In this document: one piece after another, positions 25,695-39,279 of the stretch
How positions within the stretch are numbered: the first letter of the stretch is position 1
Layout of the letters: the number at the start of each line of letters is the position of its first letter
Assembly (NCBI GenBank): GCA_030848705.1
Contig: JAUIZM010000157.1
Coordinates: 1 to 64,000 of the forward strand
From: Heracleum sosnowskyi
Lineage: Eukaryota > Streptophyta > Magnoliopsida > Apiales > Apiaceae
Direction: 5' to 3'
Length of the DNA: 64,000 bases
Program-made: the position numbers and the translations under genes
The notes under the pieces: generated by a model
The model's database searches: none
Seen by the model: the letters and a program-made list of their open reading frames with translations, nothing else
Told to the model about the DNA's origin: nothing

Positions 25695-25715
25695 GAAATT
25701 TCATTTCCGGAAATG
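25695..25715. repeat. Overlapping palindromes GAAATTTC and CATTTCCGGAAATG
   Basis: GAAATTTC (25,695-25,702) and CATTTCCGGAAATG (25,702-25,715) are each perfect palindromes sharing one C. The 14-bp palindrome is present in most monomers. It is broken in recurrent variants: CCGTAAATG near 1,126 and 1,693; CCAGAAATG near 3,776 and 7,369; a 1-bp loss CATTCCGG near 13,218, 15,297, 17,943, 38,365 and 44,221; and CATTTTTGG near 49,830, 51,518 and 55,840. It is therefore common but not strictly kept. Confidence 0.9.
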
Positions 25716-28569
25716 GGTTTTTTTCGACCCCCGAAAATGGGAAAAAACCAACTTTTTGGCCCAAAACTGGTTTCACTGGCATTTTCACGCGCTCAAAAAA
25801 CGAGGTTCCGGACATTTTTCATCCGATTTTTTTTGTCACGTGCCAAAATAGAGGTACAAAATGGACGTACGGACCAAAAAACGTAAAATTTCATTTCCGG
25901 AAATGGGTTTTTTCGACCCCCGAAAATGGGAAAAAACCAACTTTTTGGCCCAAAACTGGTTTCACTAGCATTTTCACGCGCTCAAAAACCGAGGTTCCGG
26001 ACATTTTTCTTCCGATTTTTTTTGTCACGTGCCAAAATAGAGGTACAAAATGGACGTACGGACTAAAAAACGCGAAATTTCATTTCCGGAAATGGGTTTT
26101 TTCGACCCCCGAAAATGGGAAAAAACCCACTTTTTGGCCCAAAACTGGTTTCACTGGCATTTTCACGCGCTCAAAAAACGAGGTTCCGGACATTTTTCTT
26201 CCGATTTTTTTTGTCACGTGCCAAAATAGAGGTACAAAATGGACGTACGGACCAAAAAACGCGAAATTTCATTTCCGGAAATGGGTTTTTTCGACCCCCG
26301 AAAATGGGAAAAAACCAACTTTTTGGCCCAAAACTGGTTTCACTGGCATTTTCACGCGCTCAAAAAACGAGGTTCCGGACATTTTTCAACCGATTTTTTT
26401 TGTCACGTGCCAAAATAGAGGTACAAAATGGACGTACGGACCAAAAAACGCGAAATTTCATTTCCGGAAATGGGTTTTTTCGACCCCCGAAAATGGGAAA
26501 AAACCCACTTTTTGGCCCAAAACTGGTTTCACTGGCATTTTCACGCGCTCAAAAAACGAGGTTCCGGACATTTTTCTTCCGATTTTTTTTGTCACGTGCC
26601 AAAATAGAGGAACAAAATGGACGTACGGACCAAAAAACGCGAAATTTCATTTCCGGAAATGGGTTTTTTCGACCCCCGAAAATGGGAAAAAACCAACTTT
26701 TTGGCCCAAAACTGGTTTCACTGGCATTTTCACGCGCTCAAAAAACGAGGTTCCGGACATTTTTCATCCGATTTTTTTTGTCACGTGCCAAAATAGAGGT
26801 ACAAAATGGACGTACGGACCAAAAAACGCGAAATTTCATTTCCGGAAATGGGTTTTTTCGACCCCGAAAATGGGAGAAAACCCACTTTTTGGCCCAAAAC
26901 TGGTTTCACTGGCATTTTCACGCGCTCAAAAAACGAGGTTCCGGACATTTTTCTTCCGATTTTTTTTGTCACGTGCCAAAATAGAGGTACAAAATGGACG
27001 TACGGACCAAAAAACGCGAAATTTCATTTCCGGAAATGGGTTTTTTCGACCCCCGAAAATGGGAAAAAACCAACTTTTTGGCCCAAAACTGGTTTCACTG
27101 GCATTTTCACGCGCTCAAAAAACGAGGTTCCGGACATTTTTCATCCGATTTTTTTTGTCACGTGCCAAAATAGAGGTACAAAATGGACGTACGGACCAAA
27201 AAACGCGAAATTTCATTTCCGGAAATGGGTTTTTTCGACCCCCGAAAATGGGAAAAAACCCACTTTTTGGCCCAAAACTGGTTTCACTGGCATTTTCACG
27301 CGCTCAAAAAACGAGGTTCCGGACATTTTTCTTCCGATTTTTTTTGTCACGTGCCAAAATAGAGGTACAAAATGGACGTACGGACCAAAAAACGCGAAAT
27401 TTCATTTCCGGAAATGGGTTTTTTCGACCCCCGAAAATGGGAAAAAACCAACTTTTTGGCCCAAAACTGGTTTCACTGGCATTTTCACGCGCTCAAAAAA
27501 CGAGGTTCCGGACATTTTTCATCCGATTTTTTTTGTCACGTGCCAAAATAGAGGTACAAAATGGACGTACGGACCAAAAAACGCGAAATTTCATTTCCGG
27601 AAATGGGTTTTTTCGACCCCCAAAAATGGGAAAAAACCAACTTTTTGGCCCAAAACTGGTTTCACTGGCATTTTCACGCGCTCAAAAAACGAGGTTCCGG
27701 ACATTTTTCTTCCGATTTTTTTTGTCACGTGCCAAAATAGAGGTACAAAATGGACGTACGGACCAAAAAACATAAAATTTCATTTCCGGAAATGGGTTTT
27801 TTCGACCCCGAAAATGGGAGAAAACCCACTTTTTGGCCCAAAACTGGTTTCACTGGCATTTTCACGCGCTCAAAAAATGAGGTTCCGGACATTTTTCTTC
27901 CGATTTTTTTTGTCACGTGCCAAAATAGAGGTACAAAATGGACGTACGGACCAAAAAACGCGAAATTTCATTTCCGGAAATGGGTTTTTTCCACCCCCGA
28001 AAATGGGAAAAAACCAACTTTTTGGCCCAAAACTGGTTTCACTAGCATTTTCACGCGCTCAAAAACCGAGGTTCCGGACATTTTTTTTCCGATTTTTTTT
28101 GTCACGTGCCAAAATAGAGGTACAAAATGGACGTACGGACCAAAAAACGCGAAATTTCATTTCCGGAAATGGGTTTTTTTGACCCCCGAAAATGGGAAAA
28201 AACCAACTTTTTGGCCCAAAACTGGTTTCACTGGCATTTTCACGCGCTCAAAAAATGAGGTTCCGGACATTTTTCATCCGATTTTTTTTGTCACGTGCCA
28301 AAATAGAGGTACAAAATGGACGTACGGACCAAAAAACGCGAAATTTCATTTCCGGAAATGGGTTTTTTCGACCCCCGAAAATGGGAAAAAACCCAGTTTT
28401 TGGCCCAAAACTAGTTTCACTGGCATTTTCACGCGCTCAAAAAACGAGGTTCCGGACATTTTTCTTCCGATTTTTTTTGTCACGTGCCAAAATAGAGGTA
28501 CAAAATGGACGTACGGACCAAAAAACGCGAAATTTAATTTCCGGAAATGGGTTTTTTCGACCCCCGAAA

Positions 28570-31500
28570 ATGGGAAAAAACCAACTTTTTGGCCAAAAAC
28601 TGGTTTCACTGGCATTTTCACGCGCTCAAAAAACGAGGTTCCGGACATTTTTCATCCGATTTTTTTTGTCACGTGCCAAAATAGAGGTACAAAATGGACG
28701 TACGGCCCAAAAAACGCGAAATTTCATTTCCGGAAATGGGTTTTTTCGACCCCCGAAAATGGGAAAAAACCCACTTTTTGGCCCAAAACTGGTTTCACTG
28801 GCATTTTCACGCGCTCAAAAAACGAGTTTCCGGACATTTTTCTTCCGATTTTTTTTGTCACGTGCCAAAATAGAGGTACAAAATGGACGTACGGACCAAA
28901 AAACGTAAAATTTCATTTCCGGAAATGGGTTTTTTCGACCCCCGAAAATGGGAAAAAACCAACTTTTTGGCCCAAAACTGGTTTCACTAGCATTTTCACG
29001 CGCTCAAAAACCGAGGTTCCGGACATTTTTCTTCCGATTTTTTTTGTCACGTGCCAAAATAGAGGTACAAAATGGACGTACGGACCAAAAAACGCGAAAT
29101 TTCATTTCCGGAAATGGGTTTTTTCGACCCCCGAAAATGGGAAAAAACCCACTTTTTGGCCCAAAACTGGTTTCACTGGCATTTTCACGCGCTCAAAAAA
29201 CGAGGTTCCGGACATTTTTCTTCCGATTTTTTTTGTCACGTGCCAAAATAGAGGTACAAAATGGACGTACGGCCCAAAAAACGCGAAATTTCATTTCCGG
29301 AAATGGGTTTTTTCGACCCCCGAAAATGGGAAAAAACCAACTTTTTGGCCCAAAACTGGTTTCACTGGCATTTTCACGCGCTCAAAAAACGAGGTTCCGG
29401 ACATTTTTCATCCGATTTTTTTTGTCACGTGCCAAAATAGAGGTACAAAATGGACGTACGGACCAAAAAACGTAAAATTTCATTTCCGGAAATGGGTTTT
29501 TTCGACCCCCGAAAATGGGAAAAAACCAACTTTTTGGCCCAAAACTGGTTTCACTAGCATTTTCACGCGCTCAAAAACCGAGGTTCCGGACATTTTTCTT
29601 CCGATTTTTTTTGTCACGTGCCAAAATAGAGGTACAAAATGGACGTACGGACTAAAAAACGCGAAATTTCATTTCCGGAAATGGGTTTTTTCGACCCCCG
29701 AAAATGGTTAAAAACCCACTTTTTGGCCCAAAACTGGTTTCACTGGCATTTTCACGCGCTCAAAAAACGAGGTTCCGGACATTTTTCTTCCGATTTTTTT
29801 TGTCACGTGCCAAAATAGAGGTACAAAATGGACGTACGGACCAAAAAACGCGAAATTTCATTTCCGGAAATGGGTTTTTTCGACCCCCGAAAATGGGAAA
29901 AAACCAACTTTTTGGACCAAAAACTGGTTTCACTGGCATTTTCACGCGCTCAAAAAACGAGGTTCCGGACATTTTTCATCCGATTTTTTTTGTCACGTGC
30001 CAAAATAGAGGTACAAAATGGACGTACGGACCAAAAAAACGCGAAATTTCATTTCCGGAAATGGGTTTTTTCGACCCCCGAAAATGGGAAAAAACCCACT
30101 TTTTGGCCCAAAACTGGTTTCACTGGCATTTTCACGCGCTCAAAAAACGAGGTTCCGGACATTTTTCTTCCGATTTTTTTTGTCACGTGCCAAAATAGAG
30201 GAACAAAATGGACGTACGGACCAAAAAACGCGAAATTTCATTTCCGGAAATGGGTTTTTTCGACCCCCGAAAATGGGAAAAAACCAACTTTTTGGCCCAA
30301 AACTGGTTTCACTGGCATTTTCACGCGCTCAAAAAACGAGGTTCCGGACATTTTTCATCCGATTTTTTTTGTCACGTGCCAAAATAGAGGTACAAAATGG
30401 ACGTACGGACCAAAAAACGCGAAATTTCATTTCCGGAAATGGGTTTTTTCGACCCCGAAAATGGGAGAAAACCCACTTTTTGGCCCAAAACTGGTTTCAC
30501 TGGCATTTTCACGCGCTCAAAAAACGAGGTTCCGGACATTTTTCTTCCGATTTTTTTTGTCACGTGCCAAAATAGAGGTACAAAATGGACGTACGGACCA
30601 AAAAACGCGAAATTTCATTTCCGGAAATGGGTTTTTTCGACCCCCGAAAATGGGAAAAAACCAACTTTTTGGCCCAAAACTGGTTTCACTGGCATTTTCA
30701 CGCGCTCAAAAAACGAGGTTCCGGACATTTTTCATCCGATTTTTTTTGTCACGTGCCAAAATAGAGGTACAAAATGGACGTACGGACCAAAAAACGCGAA
30801 ATTTCATTTCCGGAAATGGGTTTTTTCGACCCCCGAAAATGGGAAAAAACCCACTTTTTGGCCCAAAACTGGTTTCACTGGCATTTTCACGCGCTCAAAA
30901 AACGAGGTTCCGGACATTTTTCTTCCGATTTTTTTTGTCACGTGCCAAAATAGAGGTACAAAATGGACGTACGGACCAAAAAACGCGAAATTTCATTTCC
31001 GGAAATGGGTTTTTTCGACCCCCGAAAATGGGAAAAAACCAACTTTTTGGCCCAAAACTGGTTTCACTGGCATTTTCACGCGCTCAAAAAACGAGGTTCC
31101 GGACATTTTTCATCCGATTTTTTTTGTCACGTGCCAAAATAGAGGTACAAAATGGACGTACGGACCAAAAAACGCGAAATTTCATTTCCGGAAATGGGTT
31201 TTTTCGACCCCCGAAAATGGGAAAAAACCCACTTTTTGGCCCAAAACTGGTTTCACTGGCATTTTCACGCGCTCAAAAAACGAGGTTCCGAACATTTTTC
31301 TTCCGATTTTTTTTGTCACGTGCCAAAATAGAGGTACAAAATGGACGTACGGACCAAAAAACGCGAAATTTCATTTCCGGAAATGGGTTTTTTCGACCCC
31401 CGAAAATGGGAAAAAACCAACTTTTTGGCCCAAAACTGGTTTCACTGGCATTTTCACGCGCTCAAAAAACGAGGTTCCGGACATTTTTCATCCGATTTTT

Positions 31501-34345
31501 TTTGTCACGTGCCAAAATAGAGGTACAAAATGGACGTACGGACCAAAAAACGCGAAATTTCATTTCCGGAAATGGGTTTTTTCGACCCCCGAAAATGGGA
31601 AAAAACCCACTTTTTGGCCAAAAACTGGTTTCACTGGCATTTTCACGCGCTCAAAAAACGAGGTTCCGGACATTTTTCATCCGATTTTTTTTGTCACGTG
31701 CCAAAATAGAGGTACAAAATGGACGTACGGCCCAAAAAACGCGAAATTTCATTTCCGGAAATGGGTTTTTTCGACCCCCGAAAATGGGAAAAAACCCACT
31801 TTTTGGCCCAAAACTGGTTTCACTGGCATTTTCACGCGCTCAAAAAACGAGTTTCCGGACATTTTTCTTCCGATTTTTTTTGTCACGTGCCAAAATAGAG
31901 GTACAAAATGGACGTACGGACCAAAAAACGTAAAATTTCATTTCCGGAAATGGGTTTTTTCGACCCCCGAAAATGGGAAAAAACCAACTTTTTGGCCCAA
32001 AACTGGTTTCACTAGCATTTTCACGCGCTCAAAAACCGAGGTTCCGGACATTTTTCTTCCGATTTTTTTTGTCACGTGCCAAAATAGAGGTACAAAATGG
32101 ACGTACGGACCAAAAAACGCGAAATTTCATTTCCGGAAATGGGTTTTTTCGACCCCCGAAAATGGGAAAAAACCCACTTTTTGGCCCAAAACTGGTTTCA
32201 CTGGCATTTTCACGCGCTCAAAAAACGAGGTTCCGGACATTTTTCTTCCGATTTTTTTTGTCACGTGCCAAAATAGAGGTACAAAATGGACGTACGGACC
32301 AAAAAACGCGAAATTTCATTTCCGGAAATGGGTTTTTTCGACCCCCGAAAATGGGAAAAAACCAACTTTTTGGCCCAAAACTGGTTTCACTGGCATTTTC
32401 ACGCGCTCAAAAAACGAGGTTCCGGACATTTTTCATCCGATTTTTTTTGTCACGTGCCAAAATAGAGGTACAAAATGGACGTACGGACCAAAAAACGTAA
32501 AATTTCATTTCCGGAAATGGGTTTTTTCGACCCCCGAAAATGGGAAAAAACCAACTTTTTGGCCCAAAACTGGTTTCACTAGCATTTTCACGCGCTCAAA
32601 AACCGAGGTTCCGGACATTTTTCTTCCGATTTTTTTTGTCACGTGCCAAAATAGAGGTACAAAATGGACGTACGGACTAAAAAACGCGAAATTTCATTTC
32701 CGGAAATGGGTTTTTTCGACCCCCGAAAATGGGAAAAAACCCACTTTTTGGCCCAAAACTGGTTTCACTGGCATTTTCACGCGCTCAAAAAACGAGGTTC
32801 CGGACATTTTTCTTCCGATTTTTTTTGTCACGTGCCAAAATAGAGGTACAAAATGGACGTACGGACCAAAAAACGCGAAATTTCATTTCCGGAAATGGGT
32901 TTTTTCGACCCCCGAAAATGGGAAAAAACCAACTTTTTGGCCCAAAACTGGTTTCACTGGCATTTTCACGCGCTCAAAAAACGAGGTTCCGGACATTTTT
33001 CATCCGATTTTTTTTGTCACGTGCCAAAATAGAGGTACAAAATGGACGTACGGACCAAAAAACGCGAAATTTCATTTCCGGAAATGGGTTTTTTCGACCC
33101 CCGAAAATGGGAAAAAAACCCACTTTTTGGCCCAAAACTGGTTTCACTGGCATTTTCACGCGCTCAAAAAACGAGGTTCCGGACATTTTTCTTCCGATTT
33201 TTTTTGTCACGTGCCAAAATAGAGGAACAAAATGGACGTACGGACCAAAAAACGTGAAATTTCATTTCCGGAAATGGGTTTTTTCGACCCCCGAAAATGG
33301 GAAAAAACCAACTTTTTGGCCCAAAACTGGTTTCACTGGCATTTTCACGCGCTCAAAAAACGAGGTTCCGGACATTTTTCATCCGATTTTTTTTGTCACG
33401 TGCCAAAATAGAGGTACAAAATGGACGTACGGACCAAAAAACGCGAAATTTCATTTCCGGAAATGGGTTTTTTCGACCCCGAAAATGGGAGAAAACCCAC
33501 TTTTTGGCCCAAAACTGGTTTCACTGGCATTTTCACGCGCTCAAAAAACGAGGTTCCGGACATTTTTCTTCCGATTTTTTTTGTCACGTGCCAAAATAGA
33601 GGTACAAAATGGACGTACGGACCAAAAAACGCGAAATTTCATTTCCGGAAATGGGTTTTTTCGACCCCCGAAAATGGGAAAAAACCAACTTTTTGGCCCA
33701 AAACTGGTTTCACTGGCATTTTCACGCGCTCAAAAAACGAGGTTCCGGACATTTTTCATCCGATTTTTTTTTTCACGTGCCAAAATAGAGGTACAAAATG
33801 GACGTACGGACCAAAAAACGCGAAATTTCATTTCCGGAAATGGGTTTTTTCGACCCCCGAAAATGGGAAAAAACCCACTTTTTGGCCCAAAACTGGTTTC
33901 ACTGGCATTTTCACGCGCTCAAAAAACGAGGTTCCGGACATTTTTCTTCCGATTTTTTTTGTCACGTGCCAAAATAGAGGTACAAAATGGACGTACGGAC
34001 CAAAAAACGCGAAATTTCATTTCCGGAAATGGGTTTTTTCGACCCCCGAAAATGGGAAAAAACCAACTTTTTGGCCCAAAACTGGTTTCACTAGCATTTT
34101 CACGCGCTCAAAAAACGAGGTTCCGGACATTTTTCATCCGATTTTTTTTGTCACGTGCCAAAATAGAGGTACAAAATGGACGTACGGACCAAAAAACGCG
34201 AAATTTCATTTCCGGAAATGGGTTTTTTCGACCCCCGAAAATGGGAAAAAACCCACTTTTTGGCCCAAAACTGGTTTCACTGGCATTTTCACGCGCTCAA
34301 AAAACGAGGTTCCGGACATTTTTCTTCCGATTTTTTTTGTCACGT
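28570..34345. repeat. 16-monomer (3,024-bp) tandem duplication, two copies
   Basis: About 28,570-31,590 is repeated at about 31,590-34,345. GGACTAAAA recurs near 29,650 and 32,674, AGAGGAACAAA at about 30,197 and 33,221, and the GAGAAAACCC monomer near 30,468 and 33,492, all 3,024 bp apart. The right end is set where AGAGGTAC (about 31,331) faces AGATGTAC (about 34,355). Private changes include CCGAACATT near 31,290 and TTTTTTTTTCACG near 33,773. Confidence 0.88.
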
Positions 34346-37300
34346 GCCAAAATAGATGTACAAAATGGACGTACGGACCAAAAAATGAGAAATTTCATTT
34401 CCGGAAATGGGTTTTTTCGACCCCCGAAAATGGGAAAAAACCAACTTTTTGGCCCAAAACTGGTTTCACTGGCATTTTCACGCGCTCAAAAAATGAGGTT
34501 CCGGACATTTTTCTTCCGATTTTTTTTGTCACGTGCCAAAATAGAGGTACAAAATGGACGTACGGACCAAAAAACATAAAATTTCATTTCCGGAAATGGG
34601 TTTTTTCGACCCCGAAAATGGGAGAAAACCCACTTTTTGGCCCAAAACTGGTTTCACTGGCATTTTCACGCGCTCAAAAAATGAGGTTCCGGACATTTTT
34701 CTTCCGATTTTTTTTGTCACGTGCCAAAATAGAGGTACAAAATGGACGTACGGACCAAAAAACGCGAAATTTCATTTCCGGAAATGGGTTTTTTCCACCC
34801 CCGAAAATGGGAAAAAACCAACTTTTTGGCCCAAAACTGGTTTCACTAGCATTTTCACGCGCTCAAAAACCGAGGTTCCGGACATTTTTCTTCCGATTTT
34901 TTTAGTCACGTGCCAAAATAGAGGTACAAAATGGACGTACGGACCAAAAAACGCGAAATTTCATTTCCGGAAATGGGTTTTTTCCACCCCCGAAAATGGG
35001 AAAAAACCCACTTTTTGGCCCAAAACTAGTTTCACTGGCATTTTCACGCGCTCAAAAAACGAGGTTCCGGACATTTTTCTTCCGATTTTTTTTGTCACGT
35101 GCCAAAATAGAGGTACAAAATGAACGTACGGACCAAAAAACGCGAAATTTCATTTCCGGAAATGGGTTTTTTCGACCCCCGAAAATGGGAAAAAACCAAC
35201 TTTTTGGCCCAAAACTGGTTTCACTGGCATTTTCACGCGCTCAAAAAACGAGGTTCCGGACATTTTTCATCCGATTTTTTTTGTCACGTGCCAAAATAGA
35301 GGTACAAAATGGACGTACGGACCAAAAAACGCGAAATTTCATTTCCGGAAATGGGTTTTTTCGACCCCCGAAAATGGGAAAAAACCTACTTTTTGGCCCA
35401 AAACTGGTTTCACTGGCATTTTCACGCGCTCAAAAAACGAGGTTCTGGACATTTTTCATCCGATTTTTTTTGTCACGTGCCAAAATAGAGGTACAAAATG
35501 GACGTACGGACCAAAAAACGCGAAATTTCATTTCCGGAAATGGGTTTTTTCGACCCCCGAAAATGGGAAAAAACCCACTTTTTGGCCCAAAACTGGTTTC
35601 ACTGGCATTTTCACGCGCTCAAAAAACGAGGTTCCGGACATTTTTCATCCGATTTTTTTTGTCACGTGCCAAAATAGAGGTACAAAATGGACGTACGGAC
35701 CAAAAAACGCGAAATTTCATTTCCGGAAATGGGTTTTTTCGACCCCCGAAAATGGGAAAAAACCCACTTTTTGGCCCAAAACTGGTTTCACTGGCATTTT
35801 CACGCGCTCAAAAAACGAGTTTCCGGACATTTTTCTTCCGATTTTTTTTGTCACGTGCCAAAATAGAGGTACAAAATGGACGTACGGACCAAAAAACGTA
35901 AAATTTCATTTCCGGAAATGGGTTTTTTCGACCCCCGAAAATGGGAAAAAACCAACTTTTTGGCCCAAAACTGGTTTCACTGGCATTTTCACGGGCTCAA
36001 AAAACGAGGTTCCGGACATTTTTCATCCGATTGTTTTTGTCACGTGCCAAAATAGAGGTACAAAATGGACGTACGGACCAAAAAACGCGAAATTTCATTT
36101 CCGGAAATGGGTTTTTTCGACCCCCGAAAATGGGAAAAAACCCACTTTTTGGCCCAAAACTGGTTTCACTGGCATTTTCACGCGCTCAAAAAACGAGGTT
36201 CCGGACATTTTTCTTCCGATTTTTTTTGTCACGTGCCAAAATAGATGTACAAAATGGACGTACGGACCAAAAAATGAGAAATTTCATTTCCGGAAATGGG
36301 TTTTTTCGACCCCCGAAAATGGGAAAAAACCAACTTTTTGGCCCAAAACTGGTTTCACTGGCATTTTCACGCGCTCAAAAAATGAGGTTCCGGACATTTT
36401 TCTTCCGATTTTTTTTGTCACGTGCCAAAATAGAGGTACAAAATGGACGTACGGACCAAAAAACGTAAAATTTCATTTCCGGAAATGGGTTTTTTCGACC
36501 CCGAAAATGGGAGAAAACCCACTTTTTGGCCCAAAACTGGTTTCACTGGCATTTTCACGCGCTCAAAAAATGAGGTTCCGGACATTTTTCTTCCGATTTT
36601 TTTTGTCACGTGCCAAAATAGAGGTACAAAATGGACGTACGGACCAAAAAACGCGAAATTTCTTTTCCGGAAATGGGTTTTTTCCACCCCCGAAAATGGG
36701 AAAAAACCAACTTTTTGGCCCAAAACTGGTTTCACTAGCATTTTCACGCGCTCAAAAACCGAGGTTCCGGACATTTTTCTTCCGATTTTTTTAGTCACGT
36801 GCCAAAATAGAGGTACAAAATGGACGTACGGACCAAAAAACGCGAAATTTCATTTCCGGAAATGGGTTTTTTCCACCCCCGAAAATGGGAAAAAACCCAC
36901 TTTTTGGCCCAAAACTAGTTTCACTGGCATTTTCACGCGCTCAAAAAACGAGGTTCCGGACATTTTTCTTCCGATTTTTTTTGTCACGTGCCAAAATAGA
37001 AGTACAAAATGGACGTACGGACCAAAAAACGCGAAATTTCATTTCCGGAAATGGGTTTTTTCGACCCCCGAAAATGGGAAAAAACCAACTTTTTGGCCCA
37101 AAACTGGTTTCACTGGCATTTTCACGCGCTCAAAAAACGAGGTTCCGGACATTTTTCATCCGATTTTTTTTGTCACGTGCCAAAATAGAGGTACAAAATG
37201 GACGTACGGACCAAAAAACGCGAAATTTCATTTCCGGAAATGGGTTTTTTCGACCCCCGAAAATGGGAAAAAACCCACTTTTTGGCCCAAAACTGGTTTC

Positions 37301-37840
37301 ACTGGCATTTTCACGCGCACAAAAAAACGAGGTTCCGGACATTTTTCATCCGATTTTTTTTGTCACGTGCCAAAATAGAGGTACAAAATGGACGTACGGA
37401 CCAAAAAACGCGAAATTTCATTTCCGGAAATGGGTTTTTTCGACCCCCGAAAATGGGAAAAAACCCACTTTTTGGCCCAAAACTGGTTTCACTGGCATTT
37501 TCACGCGCTCAAAAAACGAGGTTCCGGACATTTTTCATCCGATTTTTTTTGTCACGTGCCAAAATAGAGGTACAAAATGGACGTACGGACCAAAAAACGC
37601 GAAATTTCATTTCCGGAAATGGGTTTTTTTGACCCCCGAAAATGGGAAAAAACCCACTTTTTGGCCCAAAACTGGTTTCACTGGCATTTTCACGCGCTCA
37701 AAAAACGAGTTTCCGGACATTTTTCTTCCGATTTTTTTTGTCACGTGCCAAAATAGAGGTACAAAATGGACGTACGGACCAAAAAACGTAAAATTTCATT
37801 TCCGGAAATGGGTTTTTTCGACCCCCGAAAATGGGAAAAA
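34100..37840. repeat. 10-monomer (1,889-bp) tandem duplication, two copies
   Basis: TTTTTTTAGTCACG at about 34,903 recurs at about 36,792, and the GACCCCGAAAATGGGAG monomer near 34,609 recurs near 36,498, both 1,889 bp apart (ten monomers minus one base). Agreement runs to about 35,950/37,840. Private changes include ACGGGCTC near 35,993, CCGATTGTTTTT near 36,029, TTCTGGAC near 35,445 and ATTTCTTTTCC near 36,660. The same AGTCACG marker appears again near 43,029, exactly 33 monomers after the second copy. Confidence 0.88.
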
Positions 37841-39279
37841 ACCAACTTTTTGGCCCAAAACTGGTTTCACTAGCATTTTCACGCGCTCAAAAACCGAGGT
37901 TCCGGACATTTTTCTTCCGATTTTTTTTGTCAAGTGCCAAAATAGAGGTACAAAATGGACGTACGGACCAAAAAACGCGAAATTTCATTTCCGGAAATGG
38001 GTTTTTTCGACCCCCGAAAATGGGAAAAAACCCACTTTTTGGCCCAAAACTGGTTTCCCTGGCATTTTCACGCGCTCAAAAAACGAGGTTCCGGACATTT
38101 TTCTTCCGATTTTTTTTGTCACGTGCCAAAATAGATGTACAAAATGGACGTACGGACCAAAAAATGAGAAATTTCATTTCCGGAAATGGGTTTTTTCGAC
38201 CCCCGAAAATGGGAAAAAACCAACTTTTTGGCCCAAAACTGGTTTCACTGGCATTTTCACGCGCTCAAAAAATGAGGTTCCGGACATTTTTCTTCCGATT
38301 TTTTTTGTCACGTGCCAAAATAGAGGTACAAAATGGACGTACGGACCAAAAAACGCGAAATTTCATTCCGGAAATGGGTTTTTTCGACCCCCGAAAATGG
38401 GAAAAAACCAACTTTTTGGCCCAAAACTGGTTTCACTGGCATTTTCACGCGCTCAAAAAATGAGGTTCCGGACATTTTTCTTCCGATTTTTTTTGTCACG
38501 TGCCAAAATAGAGGTACAAAATGGACGTACGGACCAAAAAACGCGAAATTTCATTTCCGGAAATGGGTTTTTTCGACCCCCGAAAATGGGAAAAAACCCA
38601 CTTTTTGGCCCAAAACTGGTTTCACTGGCATTTTCACGCATTCAAAAAACGAGTTTCCGGACATTTTTCTTCCGATTTTTTTTGTCACGTGCCAAAATAG
38701 AGGTACAAAATGGACGTACGGACCAAAAAACGTAAAATTTCATTTCCGGAAATGGGTTTTTTCGACCCCCGAAAATGGGAAAAAACCAACTTTTTGGCCC
38801 AAAACTGGTTTCACTAGCATTTTCACGCGCTCAAAAACCGAGGTTCCGGACATTTTTCTTCCGATTTTTTTTGTCACGTGCCAAAATAGAGGTACAAAAT
38901 GGACGTACGGACCAAAAAACGCGAAATTTCATTTCCGGAAATGGGTTTTTTCGACCCCCGAAAATGGGAAAAATCCCACTTTTTGGCCCAAAACTGGTTT
39001 CACTGGCATTTTCACGCGCTCAAAAAATGAGGTTCCGGACATTTTTCTTCCGATTTTTTTTGTCACGTGCCAAAATAGAGGTACAAAATGGACGTACGGA
39101 CCAAAAAACGCGAAATTTCATTTCCGGAAATGGGTTTTTTCGACCCCCGAAAATGGGAAAAAACCAACTTTTTGGCCCAAAACTGGTTTCACTGGCATTT
39201 TCACGCGCTCAAAAAACGAGGTTCCGGACATTTTTCATCCGATTTTTTTTGTCACGTGCCAAAATAGAGGTACAAAATG

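Larger units (their letters stand above)
25528..25716. repeat. Representative canonical monomer (type P), 189 bp
   Basis: Chosen as a clean reference copy; the phase starts at the last G before the T6 run. By hand count it has 80 G or C of 189 (about 42%) and 13 CpG dinucleotides. Elements in order: T6 (offset 2-7), a 6-bp hairpin TTTTCG/CGAAAA (4-20), the P/Q diagnostic site (about 31-35), the CTGGC/CTAGC site (about 59-63), A6 (78-83), T8 (110-117), CACGTG (120-125), two direct repeats CAAAAT (127-132 and 140-145), CGTACG (149-154), GAAATTTC (168-175) and CATTTCCGGAAATG (175-188). Two forward frames have no stop; the third has one TAG. Confidence 0.95.
25450..31190. repeat. 19-monomer (3,591-bp) repeat inside the 25-31 kb region
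   Basis: AGAGGAACAAA recurs at about 26,606 and 30,197, and a GACCCCGAAAATGGGAG monomer joined to CGCGAAATTT recurs near 26,860 and 30,451, both 3,591 bp apart. Agreement ends near 27,600/31,190, where one copy has CCCCCAAAAATGGG and the other the canonical form. The left boundary is uncertain because of overlapping duplications. GGACTAAAA near 26,060 and 29,650 supports the same alignment with a 2-bp offset. Confidence 0.8.
19200..31320. repeat. Three related long segments, offset 20 and 25 monomers
   Basis: The marker CCCAGTTTTTGG occurs at about 19,880, 23,665 and 28,396. In each segment it is followed in the same order by ATTTAATTTCC, GGCCAAAAACTGG and TACGGCCCAAA. Spacings are 3,785 and 4,731 bp (20 and 25 monomers plus small insertions). 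The first and third segments agree over about 3.6 kb (19.2-22.8 against 27.7-31.3 kb). The middle one agrees only to about 25.45 kb and is the noisy patch described separately. AATGGTTAAAAAC is shared only by the second and third (about 24,979 and 29,704). Confidence 0.88.

Noticed and set aside
25645..25715. Yeast-type point centromere: GTCACGTG matches CDEI and TTTCCGGAAA recalls CDEIII
   Set aside because: The spacing is about 50 bp of mixed-composition sequence, not the 78-86 bp very AT-rich CDEII, and the motif occurs in every one of hundreds of monomers. Coincidence is more likely.
36418..36798. Minus-strand frames of 60-126 codons recurring through the array
   Set aside because: These are the reverse reading of the same monomer. 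The usual TGA in this frame is removed by a single private change (ATTTCTTTTCC) near 36,660. No coding evidence.
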